A stretch of 64,000 nt of DNA from Methanoregula sp. UBA247 (GCA_002495055.1 DADR01000042.1:1-64000); one strand, 5' to 3'. Positions 1 through 9,944 are shown, numbered from the stretch's first letter. Notes: generated by a model from the sequence alone, not told the origin. A program made the numbers and translations.

Positions 1-297
1 ATCAGCCAGGCCGGGTTTGCCCTCCACCACCGCAGGACACGCGAGCTCGCTTTAGCCGGGAGCAGGGGAATCCCGCAGGCAAAATAACGGGAGGATTTTT
101 GGTCTTTTTTTTGTCGGCATGCGAGAAATCAGGAACCTTCTCAGTAATCCGACAGAGACAATCAAACTCAAAGTCCGGCATGCGGGCAGGAATGTAATTG
201 CCCTTGTATTTGTGACGCTGATTTTGAACAGGAACAATAATCCGCAATTGGATCATCAGATGATTCGTGTATTCAATATAAGAATTCGAAAAAAGGT
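1..297. other. No supported gene in the first ~300 bases
   Basis: Short open frames exist on both strands (about 60-84 codons), but none shows a recognisable domain, a ribosome binding site or a believable composition. The stretch lies downstream of the cdc48 stop codon. A run of eight T at about 106-113 could end transcription of cdc48. I see no RNA gene. Confidence 0.5.
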
Positions 298-2715
298 TTA
301 CTGATATTCCGGTGGTTGCACCTGTTTTGGCAGACCCCCTTTGAAGTGCTGCTGGATCTTCTGGTAATACTCTCGCAGCCTTTCATTCATCATCGGATGC
401 ACTTTCTTCTGGGCTAACTCAAAATGTCGCTGGGTCACCATAGTCGCATCTTCACGCAACGCCAGCATACCTGCTTCCCTGCACATGGATTCCAGATCCG
501 AACCAACAAAGCCTTCTGTCATTCCGGAAAGGATTGCTGCAATCTGGTCTCGTATCGGATCTGCAAAGATCAGGTTCTTTTCCTGTAAGAGTTCAATAAA
601 ACGCTTTCTGCGAGTGCCGACAGAAATCCCCGCTTTGCTATCTGTTGCAGATGTGATGAGCGCTTTTATATCGTCGGTTATAAGATTCCGGTCTTTTCCC
701 AGATTCTCAACAAGCTCCCCGATTGCTTCCTCACTGTATCCTTCCGTCAGCTGCATAATCTCTTCAAGTGCTGAACCTTCAAGCGGCATGAACCGTGTAT
801 GAATATGAATGATCTTTTTTCTGTCCTCAAATGTTGGTTCGCCGATGTATACCAGCCTGTCAAACCGGCCGGCACGAAGGAGGGCCGGGTCAACAATATC
901 CGGGCGGTTCGTCGCTCCCATGACCACAACGTCTTTGAGCTCTTCAAGACCATCCATTTCCGTCAGGATCTGGTTAAGGACGTTGTCGATAACATGCGAA
1001 TCGCTGGATGTGCCCCGTGCAGGTGCCAAAGCGTCGATCTCATCAAAGAAAATAATCGATGGAGATACCTGCCGTGCCTTCTTGAACACCTCGCGCACAG
1101 CTCGTTCGCTTTCACCAACCCATTTGGAGAGAAGCTGAGGCCCCCGGACCGGGATGAAGTTTGCCCCGCTCTCGCTTGCAACTGCCTTTGCAATCAGCGT
1201 CTTGCCGGTCCCCGGCGGACCATAGAGAAGTACACCCCGTGGGGGTTCAATACCAAGATCCTCAAATTTCTGCCGGTGAGTAAGTGGATATTCGACTGCT
1301 TCACGTATTTCGGTTTTTGCGTCTTCAAGTCCACCAACATTTACCCATTTCACATGGGAAACCTCGAGCATCACTTCACGCATGGCACTGGGACCCACAT
1401 CACGCTGGGCACTGCGGAAATCACTTGCAAGAACCCGCAGCGAATCCAGCACTTCTGCCGGGACCTCCTCAGCGTCGAGATCCAGATCCGGAAGATAGCG
1501 CCGCAATGCCCGTATTGCTGCCTCACGGGCTAGTGCTGCGAGATCCGCGCCGACAAAACCGTGTGTCTGCTGGGCAAGGGTTTCAATCCTCACATCTTCC
1601 GCGAGCGGCATACCTCGGGAATGAATTTTAAGAATTTCAATCCGGTCCAGTTCACTCGGGACGCCAATCTCAATCTCGCGGTCAAACCGTCCCGGCCTGC
1701 GAAGGGCGGCGTCGATTGCATCAACCCGATTTGTCGCACCAATCACAACGACCTGCCCGCGCTCCTCCAGACCATCCATCATGGTCAGGAGCTGGGCGAC
1801 TACCCGGCGCTCTACTTCTCCGGTTACTTCTTCACGGCGGGGTGCAATGGAATCGAGCTCGTCAATAAAAATAATCGACGGGGAGTTTTCCCTTGCCTCC
1901 TCAAAGACTTCACGGAGCCGCTGTTCGCTCTCACCATAATATTTCGAAATAACTTCGGGACCGGCAATCGAGATGAAGTGAGCTCCGCTCTCACTTGCGA
2001 CTGCTTTTGCGATCAGTGTCTTCCCGGTCCCCGGGGGTCCATAGAGGAGCACTCCTTTGGGCGGTTCTATCCCAAGTTTCTGGAAAAGTTCGGGATGTCG
2101 GAGCGGAAGCTCGATGGTTTCGCGGAGCCGTTGTAGTTCGTCTTTGAGTCCGCCAATATCCTCGTATGAGAACCGTTTGATACCTTCAAAGCCTGCTGCG
2201 GGTTTATCAGAGAACTCAACAGACGTATTCTTGGTGATGATAACGGCTTCATCAGGTTCTATATCCACGACTTTGAATGCTACGATCTGAGGCTGGATGA
2301 AGGGTAAACCGAGCATTATTGGCACAGAATCGTTTTTCGCAATCGGAAAATCGATCAATCCATTCACAACATGGGGATTGTTGGCGATTGGTATTTTTTT
2401 GGGGAGGTCCTCCGGAGGGGCCAGAACAACCCGCTTCGCTTCTACTTCATTATCAATTTTTACTACTTTAACCGTATCACCAATGCTGACACCGGCATTC
2501 AGCCGGGTAAAATTATCGATCCGTATTTTGCGCTGGTTCCAGTCTTCAACAAGCGCCCGCCAGACCTTGGCAACAGTCCGGCGTTTCCCTTCAATTGCCA
2601 CAAGATCACCAGGTGAGATCTTGAGGAGTAACATCGTCTCGGGATCCAGCCGGGCTTTTCCGCCGCCCTGATCTCCGGGGTAAGCGGAATCCACCCTCAA
2701 TTGAACTTCAGGCAT
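298..2715 (-). CDS. cdc48: Cdc48/VAT-type AAA+ ATPase (p97 homologue)
   Basis: This is a cytosolic double-ring AAA+ unfoldase of the Cdc48/p97/VAT family, expected to unfold substrates and feed them to the proteasome. Numbered from the upstream in-frame ATG at 2730, the order is an N-terminal double-psi barrel/Cdc48_2 region (about 1-180), AAA1 with Walker A GPPGTGKT (231-238) and Walker B IIFIDE (about 286-291), and AAA2 with GPPGTGKT (504-511) and IIFFDE (559-564). The AAA2 lid carries an extra segment of roughly 60-70 residues, so the protein is longer than the ~745 residues of VAT. I prefer the ATG at 2715 (MPEVQLRV, 805 aa), because a TATA-like TTATAAAT at 2742-2749 lies about 31 bases upstream, as expected for a leaderless transcript. 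The family call is secure; the substrates are unknown. Confidence 0.95.
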   Translation of the reverse strand: MPEVQLRVDSAYPGDQGGGKARLDPETMLLLKISPGDLVAIEGKRRTVAKVWRALVEDWNQRKIRIDNFTRLNAGVSIGDTVKVVKIDNEVEAKRVVLAPPEDLPKKIPIANNPHVVNGLIDFPIAKNDSVPIMLGLPFIQPQIVAFKVVDIEPDEAVIITKNTSVEFSDKPAAGFEGIKRFSYEDIGGLKDELQRLRETIELPLRHPELFQKLGIEPPKGVLLYGPPGTGKTLIAKAVASESGAHFISIAGPEVISKYYGESEQRLREVFEEARENSPSIIFIDELDSIAPRREEVTGEVERRVVAQLLTMMDGLEERGQVVVIGATNRVDAIDAALRRPGRFDREIEIGVPSELDRIEILKIHSRGMPLAEDVRIETLAQQTHGFVGADLAALAREAAIRALRRYLPDLDLDAEEVPAEVLDSLRVLASDFRSAQRDVGPSAMREVMLEVSHVKWVNVGGLEDAKTEIREAVEYPLTHRQKFEDLGIEPPRGVLLYGPPGTGKTLIAKAVASESGANFIPVRGPQLLSKWVGESERAVREVFKKARQVSPSIIFFDEIDALAPARGTSSDSHVIDNVLNQILTEMDGLEELKDVVVMGATNRPDIVDPALLRAGRFDRLVYIGEPTFEDRKKIIHIHTRFMPLEGSALEEIMQLTEGYSEEAIGELVENLGKDRNLITDDIKALITSATDSKAGISVGTRRKRFIELLQEKNLIFADPIRDQIAAILSGMTEGFVGSDLESMCREAGMLALREDATMVTQRHFELAQKKVHPMMNERLREYYQKIQQHFKGGLPKQVQPPEYQ

Positions 2716-2727
2716 TACCTTAAAGGT

Positions 2728-2750
2728 CATATACGCAGGGATTTATAAGT
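2728..2750. promoter_or_regulatory. Overlapping divergent promoters of cdc48 and larC
   Basis: On the minus strand CTTATAAAT (2742-2750) lies about 31 bases before the cdc48 ATG at 2715. On the plus strand CATATAC (2728-2734) lies about 27 bases before the larC ATG at 2758. Both genes would then be leaderless, with core promoters that overlap within about 25 bases, so TBP binding at one site may exclude the other. Inferred from spacing only. Confidence 0.45.
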
Positions 2751-2757
2751 ACTGTAA

Positions 2758-3978
2758 ATGCGAGTCCTTGTTTTTGATCCCTTCCACGGCGCGGCAGGTG
2801 ATATGATCATCGGTGCCCTGCTGGATTGTGGGGCGGATAAAAAATGTGTCGTGAGGGCGATGCAATCTGTAGTCGCGGAACCTTCCATTAACGAAGTGAT
2901 TCGTGCAGGTTTCAGGGCGGTGAAAGTAGATACCCACGCGACCCCCAGCCACCGCACACTATCTGAGGTTATGCAACGACTCGATGGTGCGGCGGCTGAT
3001 GTTCCCCCGGAAGCACTTGCAATGGCAAAACGGGTCTTTAAGAGAATCAACGATGCCGAGGAGCAGGTTCATGGGGCTAAAGCCCACTTTCATGAAGTTG
3101 GAGCTGATGATGCGATTGCTGATGTTATTGGTGCCTGCACTGCTCTTTACTCACTCCATGTTGAGGGTATATCAGTGATGCCAATCACACTGGGGATGGG
3201 GACCGGGATGGGATCTCACGGCACATTCCCGATACCGGCACCGGCCACAGCTGAAATTCTCAGGAGGTCGACACTGTTAATGAGGGAAGGTGATGAAGAG
3301 GGCGAACTATGCACTCCCACCGGAGCCGCCCTCCTTGCAGAGTTCTCGACGATCCCTTCGATGGATCTTGGAACATATTCCATGAAGGTTGTTGGATATG
3401 GTGCCGGCACCAGAAATCCAGCAAAAGTACCAAATGTGATCAGGGCGATGATCGTTGAAACCTCTGTCGATTACGGCGCACTGTCCCAGGATACCGTCGA
3501 TATCCTCGAGACAAATGTTGATGATGTCAGTGGCGAGGTTATTGCCAATGCTATCACCAGATTTCTGGATGCAGGTGCACGGGACGCAAGCGCAATACCC
3601 ATCATTATGAAAAAAGGGAGGCCGGGCTTCCTTATCCGTGTGATCTGCTCCAGCAACAGGAGTTTTGATCTCGCAGAATACATGGCCCGGGAACTCGGGA
3701 CGCTTGGTATCCGCTGCTTTCCTGCGGTGCACCGGTTTATTGCAGAACGGACTGTTGAACAGGTTGAAGTCGAAATATCAGGCAACAGAAGGACAATGCC
3801 GGTCAAGTATGGATGGATCCGGGGAGAGATCTTTTCACTCAAAGCCGAATTTGATGAGGCGAGAACCTGGGCAACAGAGCTGGGAATCCCTGTGGTTGTG
3901 GTTTTGCGTGCTATTGAAAAAGCCGGCTGGAAATCTGCAGGGAAAACGGGCCCCAATCAGGTGACCGATGAAGACTGA
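2758..3978 (+). CDS. larC: LarC family nickel-pincer cofactor protein (TIGR00299/DUF111)
   Basis: The 406-residue protein matches the LarC family. In bacteria LarC inserts nickel into pyridinium-3,5-bisthiocarboxylate mononucleotide to make the nickel-pincer cofactor of lactate racemase. Visible hallmarks are the N-terminal FDPFHGAAGDMIIGALLD segment, the central EVGADDAIADVIG segment and ETNVDDVSGEV in the C-terminal half. The usual frameshifted larC1/larC2 arrangement of lactobacilli is not seen; this is one frame. No larB, larE or larA is visible in the window, so the cofactor-consuming enzyme here is unknown. The gene ends 11 bases inside radB, suggesting co-transcription. Family confidence is high, and the nickel role is by homology. 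Confidence 0.88.
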   Translation: MRVLVFDPFHGAAGDMIIGALLDCGADKKCVVRAMQSVVAEPSINEVIRAGFRAVKVDTHATPSHRTLSEVMQRLDGAAADVPPEALAMAKRVFKRINDAEEQVHGAKAHFHEVGADDAIADVIGACTALYSLHVEGISVMPITLGMGTGMGSHGTFPIPAPATAEILRRSTLLMREGDEEGELCTPTGAALLAEFSTIPSMDLGTYSMKVVGYGAGTRNPAKVPNVIRAMIVETSVDYGALSQDTVDILETNVDDVSGEVIANAITRFLDAGARDASAIPIIMKKGRPGFLIRVICSSNRSFDLAEYMARELGTLGIRCFPAVHRFIAERTVEQVEVEISGNRRTMPVKYGWIRGEIFSLKAEFDEARTWATELGIPVVVVLRAIEKAGWKSAGKTGPNQVTDED

Positions 3979-4645
3979 CCGGCGGAGTATCGGGAATACA
4001 GCACTGGACAATCTGCTTGGTGGGGGCCTTGAAGTAAGGACCATTACACAATTTTATGGGGAACCGGCAAGTGGCAAGAGTACGATATGCATGATTGCTG
4101 CAGTTACCTGCCTTCGTGCTGGTCACACAGTAGTGTTCATCGATTCTGAGGGATTTTCGATAGAACGCTTCCGTCAGATTGCGGGTGCAGATACAGAAAA
4201 AATTGCCGACCGGTTATTTTTGTTTGAGCCACTCGATTTCGAGCATCAGGGTACCATGATCGCTGAAGCTGAGAAGATTCTCAAGACTCAAAAACCGGGA
4301 TTACTGGTCATGGATTCCGCAACTGCCCTCTATCGGACCGATCTTGAGAAGGGACGGGATTCCATCCAGATGCTCACCCGGCAGATGATCCAGTTGCTGG
4401 GCTATTCCAAACGTTATGAGATTCCGGTGATCATCACCAATCAGGTATATATGGATACCATGAAAAACACGTACTTCGGGCTTGGGGGTACCGCCCTGGA
4501 ACACCTCTCAAAAGTGATTATCCGGCTCGAAAAGACCGATAGTCCCGGGTTCCGCAGGGCGCGACTCGTCAAACACCGCTCACAACCAGAGGGAGCATAC
4601 TTTGATTTTGAGATCACCGGAGATGGGATCAGATCGAGGGAGTAA
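3968..4645 (+). CDS. radB: RadB, archaeal RecA/RadA paralogue
   Basis: The 225-residue protein contains only the RecA ATPase core and lacks the N-terminal helix-hairpin-helix domain of RadA, which is typical of RadB. Walker A is GEPASGKST (about residues 31-39) and Walker B is LLVMDSAT (about 113-120). RadB binds DNA and Holliday-junction factors and is thought to be a recombination mediator with weak ATPase activity. The start ATG overlaps the end of larC by 11 bases, and a GGTGA motif a few bases upstream supports this start. Linkage to larC looks like simple operon sharing rather than a functional link. Confidence 0.9.
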   Translation: MKTDRRSIGNTALDNLLGGGLEVRTITQFYGEPASGKSTICMIAAVTCLRAGHTVVFIDSEGFSIERFRQIAGADTEKIADRLFLFEPLDFEHQGTMIAEAEKILKTQKPGLLVMDSATALYRTDLEKGRDSIQMLTRQMIQLLGYSKRYEIPVIITNQVYMDTMKNTYFGLGGTALEHLSKVIIRLEKTDSPGFRRARLVKHRSQPEGAYFDFEITGDGIRSRE

Positions 4646-4719
4646 TCAACGGCTTTTCTCAATTTTTTATCACATGGTATCGGATTTTTTCAATTAAAAC
4701 CCTCAATTGACAATATCTG

Positions 4720-4731
4720 AATTATTATATC
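4720..4731 (+). promoter_or_regulatory. TATA box of the PAS-domain gene
   Basis: ATTATTATATCC at 4720-4731 is centred about 31 bases upstream of the ATG at 4758, the expected distance for a leaderless archaeal transcript. It would lie inside the coding frame if the upstream TTG (4707) were used, which argues for the ATG. Confidence 0.45.
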
Positions 4732-4757
4732 CTGACAATCCAATAAAATTCTTAAGA

Positions 4758-7172
4758 ATGGTTCTGAAAAAAGAGATCGCCATCCAGATAAAAGATCTTT
4801 TACAAAAAAATCCGCAAGGCCTGAGTATAACTGATATCGTCAAGGCAGTGAAAATCAACAGGAACACGGCCGGGCGATACCTTGAGAATCTTCTGGTTTC
4901 AGGACAGGTAGATTTACACCGTCTGGGGATGGCCAAAATCTACATGCTCTCGCAGAGAGTCCCGCTCTCAGCAGTACTCTCAATTTCTTCAGAAATGGTC
5001 ATTCAGCTGGACAGCAGCCTGAGAATCATATTTGCAAATGAACCGTTTCTCAGGCTGGTCAGAACCGATAATAAAAACCTGGTTGGAAAAAATATTGAAT
5101 ATACACCCGTCGCCCTGGTCTTTGATGAATCATTTCCTGGATTCATCGAAAATATCAGGGGGGGGATCATTGGTAAAGAATGGTCTGGTGAGATTGCACT
5201 CACTACACAAAACATCATCTTTTTTTGCCGTATTGCACCGACGGTTTTTGATAATGGTCGTAAGGGTGTATCAGTCATTCTTGAGGATATTACCCAACGA
5301 AAGCAGGCAGCAGACGCATTACGCGAAAGTGAAAAGCGATACCGAACCCTTGCCGAGGGTTCTCATGATCTGATATTTGTAATTGACCGCTATGACCGTG
5401 TGGAATATGTTAACAGCTACGCGTCTGCACTGTTCAATAAACCGGCCAACCAGATTATCGGTCAACTGCGCTCTTCCTTATTCCCGCCTGATGTAGCCGG
5501 AAACCAGAAAAAAGCACTCGAAAGAGTCTTTGAAACGGGAAATCCCGTAAGGAACGAGGGAGCCCTCACGTTCGCCGGCCGGATTCACTGGTTTGATCAT
5601 TACCTTACACCTCTGAAAGACCCGGATAATTATGTTCGATCGGTTCTCGGGATATCACGGGACATCACTGAACGTAAGAATGCGAATGATGCATTGCGGG
5701 AGAGCGAAGACCGGTACCGCAAACTCGTTGAGATCTCTCCTGATGCAGTTTTGCTTCATACTGACGGAAAGATTATTTATGCGAATCCCTCTACCTTCAG
5801 CCTCCTTGGCGCTTCGCATTCAGATGAAATTATCGGTAAAAATGTTCTTGATTTTATTCCTAATGGGTATAAGGAGATTGTCAGGAAAAATATTCAAAAA
5901 GATCTCGAGGGCAAGACATCCCCTCGCATAGATTTGTCTATGATCCGTGTCGATGGAACATTGATTCTGGTTGAAGGTAGAGGGATATCCACAATAATCG
6001 ATGGGAAACCGGCTGTCCAGGTTGCCATCAGAGATATCACAGAACGAAAGCGGGCAGCAGAAGCATTGTGCGAAAGTGAGGAGAAATTCCGGACTCTCGT
6101 TGATCAGGCGACTGATGGTATTTGTGTCGTTCAGGACAGAGTAATAAAAATGGGAAATAAATACATAACAAAACTTTGGGGTGATTCGATCGAACAGATC
6201 CTCGGTAGGAATCTGATGGATTTCATACATCCTGATGCTCTTTCTGAAATTGTCGATCGTTATAATCGGAGAATGGCCGGTGAAAATCCCCCATCGATAT
6301 ACCAGACCATACTCAAGCGCAAAGATGGCAGCAGATTCTATGCTGAACTGAATGCGGGGATTATTACATACGAAGGACGCCCCGCAGATCTCATTATTAT
6401 TCGTGATATAAACGAACGGAAAAAAGCCGAGGAGGCATTGCGCGAGAGTGAGGCGACTGCACGCGCACTCATCAACGCACCGACAGATTCTGTCATCCTG
6501 ATGGATGGAGAGGGTCAAATTCTGGCACTGAATGAAACCGCTGCTGTACGATTCGGAAGACGGGCTGACGAACTGATTGGGATCCTGACAGATGATCTGC
6601 TGCCAAAAGAAGTTGCACAATCGAGGCGAGCGTTGGTTACCGAGATACTCGAAACAAAAAAGATGGTGCGCTTTGAGGATGAACGAGACGGCATACGGTA
6701 TGACACCGTTGCATATCCTATTCTGAACGAGATCGGGAATGTTAAGAAAATCGCGATTATCGCCCGGGACATTACTGAACAAAAAAATATTGAAAAGCAA
6801 CTTCGTGAAAGCGAACAAATGTACAAGCACCTTCTGGAACAGTCATTTGATGCAATCGCGATTCATAAAGAAGGGAAAATTGCATTTTTAAATGAGATAG
6901 CGGCAAAAATACTGGGGGCAGCATCAGCTGAGGAACTTATTGGAAGATCAATTTTTGATCTCATTCATCCGGACTCCCTCAAGGATTTGGAAAATCGTCT
7001 GCAGAGTCTGAGTTCTGCCAAAGGTAAGCCTGTTCCCATCTTGACAGAGAAATTTTTCCGGTTAGATGGGACAACAGTGACCGTAGAAGTAATGGCGATT
7101 GGTTTTGATGATAACGATAAACCTGCAGTCCGGGTGGCATTCCGAGAAATCGCTCCTACCGCAGAGCGTTAA
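4758..7172 (+). CDS. HTH plus six-PAS sensor protein without a kinase domain
   Basis: The 804-residue protein starts with a winged-helix-like region (about residues 1-65, including a recognition-type segment ending RNTAGRYLENLL). Six PAS/PAC units follow in tandem. They are separated by repeated linkers of the type IT(E/Q)RK..A..ALRESE..YR, with PAS starts near residues 75, 195, 315, 435, 560 and 680. The chain ends directly after the sixth PAS. No HisKA, HATPase, GGDEF or other output is visible, so the likely output is DNA binding by the N-terminal domain. No membrane segment is apparent, so it is probably a cytosolic sensor of redox state or a small ligand. The ATG at 4758 is preferred to the TTG at 4707 because of the TATA box. 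Confidence 0.8.
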   Translation: MVLKKEIAIQIKDLLQKNPQGLSITDIVKAVKINRNTAGRYLENLLVSGQVDLHRLGMAKIYMLSQRVPLSAVLSISSEMVIQLDSSLRIIFANEPFLRLVRTDNKNLVGKNIEYTPVALVFDESFPGFIENIRGGIIGKEWSGEIALTTQNIIFFCRIAPTVFDNGRKGVSVILEDITQRKQAADALRESEKRYRTLAEGSHDLIFVIDRYDRVEYVNSYASALFNKPANQIIGQLRSSLFPPDVAGNQKKALERVFETGNPVRNEGALTFAGRIHWFDHYLTPLKDPDNYVRSVLGISRDITERKNANDALRESEDRYRKLVEISPDAVLLHTDGKIIYANPSTFSLLGASHSDEIIGKNVLDFIPNGYKEIVRKNIQKDLEGKTSPRIDLSMIRVDGTLILVEGRGISTIIDGKPAVQVAIRDITERKRAAEALCESEEKFRTLVDQATDGICVVQDRVIKMGNKYITKLWGDSIEQILGRNLMDFIHPDALSEIVDRYNRRMAGENPPSIYQTILKRKDGSRFYAELNAGIITYEGRPADLIIIRDINERKKAEEALRESEATARALINAPTDSVILMDGEGQILALNETAAVRFGRRADELIGILTDDLLPKEVAQSRRALVTEILETKKMVRFEDERDGIRYDTVAYPILNEIGNVKKIAIIARDITEQKNIEKQLRESEQMYKHLLEQSFDAIAIHKEGKIAFLNEIAAKILGAASAEELIGRSIFDLIHPDSLKDLENRLQSLSSAKGKPVPILTEKFFRLDGTTVTVEVMAIGFDDNDKPAVRVAFREIAPTAER

Positions 7173-7197
7173 TGCGGTTAAAATAGAGAAAGAGATT

Positions 7198-8016
7198 TTA
7201 GTATAAGATTTTTCCAGAAAAAACCGTTGTTGCAGGTCCTTCCATTTTTGCACCGTCTTTGAGATAAATTGTAAGCGGACCCCCCCGGGTTTCCACTTTG
7301 ACAGTATCCCCGGTGTACCCCAGTTTATGCACGACTGCAGCGGAAGCTGTGGCACCGGTACCGCAGGAAAGTGTCTCTTCTTCCACCCCGCGCTCAAACG
7401 TGCGGATCCTGATACTGTCGGGTCCGATCCTTTCAACGAAATTCACATTCGCTCCTTTTTCAAACGTCTTGTGGTGGCGGATTGCAGGAGCCAGTGATTC
7501 AATATCGATGGCGTCGACCGCGTCTACCATAATAACTGCATGAGGGACACCGGTATTTATCGCATAAACATCAAATTCTCCTATCCTTTCCTTATATTCC
7601 CCTTCACCAGTTGCCGGTATATCCTTTCGGTCAAATTTCGGGGTGGGCATGATGATAGTCGCAGAAAACTCATCTTCCTTGTACCCCATAGCAACACCAA
7701 TCTCCCCGGCAGGAGTTGTTACCGTGCATGATTCCTTTGCATATCCGGCATCAAAAGCATATTTGGCAAGGCAGCGGATGGCATTTCCGCACATCTCCGC
7801 TTCACTCTCATCCGGCTGGAGGATACGCATCCTGATATTGCTTTTTTCAGATTTGGAGAGGTAGATGACCCCATCCGCGCCAATCCCGAAATGACGGTCA
7901 CAATAAATGGCGGCGAACTGCCCTTTCATGTCATCCGGTATGATAATTTTTTCATACTCATCAATCAAAATAAAATCATTGCCGTTTCCCTGAAGTTTGG
8001 TAAATGGTATTTCCAT
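7198..8016 (-). CDS. dapF: Diaminopimelate epimerase
   Basis: This enzyme interconverts LL- and meso-diaminopimelate in lysine biosynthesis. The sequence has the N-terminal FTKLQGNGNDF motif, the first catalytic cysteine in EMCGNAIRC and the second in LSCGTGATAS, which together make the two-base racemase site. From the ATG at 8016 it has 272 residues, usual for DapF. A GAGGGAT ribosome binding site lies just before this start, so the in-frame upstream codons to 8055 are probably untranslated. It lies 50 bases downstream of the ribose-1,5-bisphosphate isomerase gene and is likely co-transcribed with it. Confidence 0.95.
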   Translation of the reverse strand: MEIPFTKLQGNGNDFILIDEYEKIIIPDDMKGQFAAIYCDRHFGIGADGVIYLSKSEKSNIRMRILQPDESEAEMCGNAIRCLAKYAFDAGYAKESCTVTTPAGEIGVAMGYKEDEFSATIIMPTPKFDRKDIPATGEGEYKERIGEFDVYAINTGVPHAVIMVDAVDAIDIESLAPAIRHHKTFEKGANVNFVERIGPDSIRIRTFERGVEEETLSCGTGATASAAVVHKLGYTGDTVKVETRGGPLTIYLKDGAKMEGPATTVFSGKILY

Positions 8017-8066
8017 GCGATTATCCCTCATTTGCTGCCCTATTGTCTGAGACACCTATCATATAC

Positions 8067-9029
8067 TCATTCCTCGTTTCTTGTATTAATTTCAAAGGTC
8101 TTATGGAATTCTTCGATACCCCATCCAAGATATTCCCTGATGATAATATAGGCCATTTGTGGTGGAATAGCACCTGCTTCCGTTACGATAAGATCGATAT
8201 ACTCCGCAGGCGTCACATCAAATGCGGGATTGCGTACCGTCACATGCGGGAGAGTGCGGGCGATCTCATCTGCCAGTATCTCGTTTCCTGCACGCTCTTC
8301 AATATGGATTAATTCACCAAAAATTGTCCGCGGCGCAAACTTATAAGTTTCTGCGGCAACGAGAACATTCACCCGCGCTTCATGAGCCGTATGGGCTACC
8401 TGTGATGTTCCGATCTTGTTCACCACTGCCCCGTTTACGGTAATCGCATCTGCTCCTACGATTACAAGATCAACGTCATTGATGAACGAACGTACAGCTG
8501 AATCAACAATAAAATGGGTCTTAATCCCGGCATCATTGAGTGTCTGTAGGGTAATATACCCCTGGTTTCGCGGGCGTACTTCTGTTGCAAAGACCTCAAT
8601 CTCCTTTCCGCTCCGGTGCGCTTCAATAATGCACCCAAGAGCAGCTTCAGAATTACAATGTGTGAGAAGCACATCCCCGTCCCGTATATGAAGTGCGCCG
8701 AATTGTGCGATATTTTCCACTGCGTGCTGAGATGTGTGAATGAACTGTTCTGCACGATTGATCACTCCTTTCTGCGCCTCTTCCAGTGTTACTGCACGCT
8801 CAAGTCCGGACATAACAAGGTGGACAGCATTCGGGAGGGAAACCGCGGTCGGGCGCGTTGCAATCAGGATCTGTGCGGCAGTATGCATCTCCCGCCGGAA
8901 AGACATGAGATCCCCTGCCGGGATATCTGTGGCATGTCGCCGGAGCGCTTCAGCAGCCTCACGCGCAATTCTGCCTGCACCCCGTATCTCCATGCTCTTT
9001 ATCTTCTTTGCGGTTTCAGTTACGAACAT
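8067..9029 (-). CDS. Ribose-1,5-bisphosphate isomerase (eIF2B-like)
   Basis: The protein belongs to the eIF2B alpha/beta/delta-like superfamily and matches the archaeal ribose-1,5-bisphosphate isomerase (often called e2b2). That enzyme makes ribulose-1,5-bisphosphate in the archaeal AMP phosphorylase/form III RuBisCO nucleotide-degradation pathway. The likely catalytic cysteine is in DVLLTHCNSEAALG and the aspartate in VIVGADAITVNG, followed by NKIGTSQVA. Length is 320 residues from the ATG at 9029; an in-frame TTG at 9038 is a weaker start. AMP phosphorylase and RuBisCO are not in the window. A closely related translation-factor or methylthioribose-1-phosphate isomerase function is less likely given the motif set. 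Confidence 0.85.
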   Translation of the reverse strand: MFVTETAKKIKSMEIRGAGRIAREAAEALRRHATDIPAGDLMSFRREMHTAAQILIATRPTAVSLPNAVHLVMSGLERAVTLEEAQKGVINRAEQFIHTSQHAVENIAQFGALHIRDGDVLLTHCNSEAALGCIIEAHRSGKEIEVFATEVRPRNQGYITLQTLNDAGIKTHFIVDSAVRSFINDVDLVIVGADAITVNGAVVNKIGTSQVAHTAHEARVNVLVAAETYKFAPRTIFGELIHIEERAGNEILADEIARTLPHVTVRNPAFDVTPAEYIDLIVTEAGAIPPQMAYIIIREYLGWGIEEFHKTFEINTRNEE

Positions 9030-9086
9030 CAGCTTCAATGATTCAATGTTCAGAAAAGTACATAGAGTTTATCACCGGGAATTACC

Positions 9087-9944
9087 ATGTCGATAGCGGT
9101 TGTCTTTGATAGTGCTGGTACGCTCCTGAACACCTACCGGGTTGCAAAGGATATTGGTAATAAAATACTCCTGCCCGGTATAGAAACTACGACACTTACG
9201 TTCAGTTCCCCTGATCGCGTACTCGTCGTTTTACCGATCCACTCAAAGGATATCATAAAAACACCAGGAGAGATGCTGCTTTCTTCCTTCCTGGTAGAGC
9301 ATAATGTAGGATTCGGTGTGAGCTGCACCAGAAAAATTGTTACTGCAGAAGAAATCGGGGATGTACTCTATACCGACAAACGGGTCCGTGTGAGAGACCT
9401 TCAGGAGTGCATCCGCAATGTCTGGACTGTCTGTAAAGCGGAATCAATCGTTACGTTGAACAGCGGGGCGATTGTCAACATGTCAGATAAGTGCATTGAA
9501 TTTGCCATAACTGCCGGGGGCTGGCCGTTTGACGGTGCGAAAGATGTGATCACCACTCTTCACCGCATGGGGGTGCCGACCTTCATCGCATCCGGTGACA
9601 GGGTAACAAAACTGGAAAAGATGGCAGATCACCTGGGAATTCCCCGCGACAGGGTCTATGGTGTCGCAACACCTACGGTAAAAGCGCAGATAGTCAATGA
9701 CCTGAAGCAGGAGTATGACGAGGTGCTGATGGTTGGTGATGGGATCAATGACTTATGTGCCATGCAGGTTGCCGATATTTCAATACTTACTATCCAGCAG
9801 GCTGCGGACCGGCCCGAAGAACTCTTCAAGGAAGCTGATTATGTGGTAAAAAATGTACATGAAGTTGTTACCATCGTACAGAAACTGCTCCTGTCGAAAG
9901 GACGTTTCGATCGTGACGACTGTGATGCATCATATAAAAGGTAA
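9087..9944 (+). CDS. HAD-superfamily protein, soluble P-type ATPase-like
   Basis: This 285-residue protein has all four HAD motifs: the nucleophile motif FDSAGTLL (residues 7-14, with DSAGT in place of DKTGT or DxDGT), IASGD (motif II), the lysine in TVKAQI (motif III) and [10 protein letters not shown] (motif IV). The core resembles the phosphorylation domain of P-type ATPases, but there are no membrane segments. It is therefore probably a soluble phosphatase. Substrate is unknown. It stands 35 bases upstream of atwA on the same strand, at the head of the MCR-activation operon, which suggests a role connected with that system. That link is inferred from position only. Confidence 0.75.
   Translation: MSIAVVFDSAGTLLNTYRVAKDIGNKILLPGIETTTLTFSSPDRVLVVLPIHSKDIIKTPGEMLLSSFLVEHNVGFGVSCTRKIVTAEEIGDVLYTDKRVRVRDLQECIRNVWTVCKAESIVTLNSGAIVNMSDKCIEFAITAGGWPFDGAKDVITTLHRMGVPTFIASGDRVTKLEKMADHLGIPRDRVYGVATPTVKAQIVNDLKQEYDEVLMVGDGINDLCAMQVADISILTIQQAADRPEELFKEADYVVKNVHEVVTIVQKLLLSKGRFDRDDCDASYKR
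9932..9939 (+). promoter_or_regulatory. Possible internal TATA box before atwA
   Basis: ATATAAAA at 9932-9939 lies about 45 bases upstream of the atwA ATG, inside the last codons of the HAD gene. It could give atwA and the marker genes a promoter of their own with a leader of about 20 bases. Composition-based call only. Confidence 0.3.

Noticed and set aside
2..256. An 84-codon minus-strand frame at the window edge
   Set aside because: No recognisable domain or ribosome binding site; composition looks non-coding.
799..1533. A 244-codon plus-strand open frame opposite cdc48
   Set aside because: Shadow of the AAA domains on the other strand; no homology visible.
5820..6830. A 336-codon minus-strand open frame
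   Set aside because: It lies opposite the PAS gene, shows no domain, and is explained by the codon pattern of the real gene.
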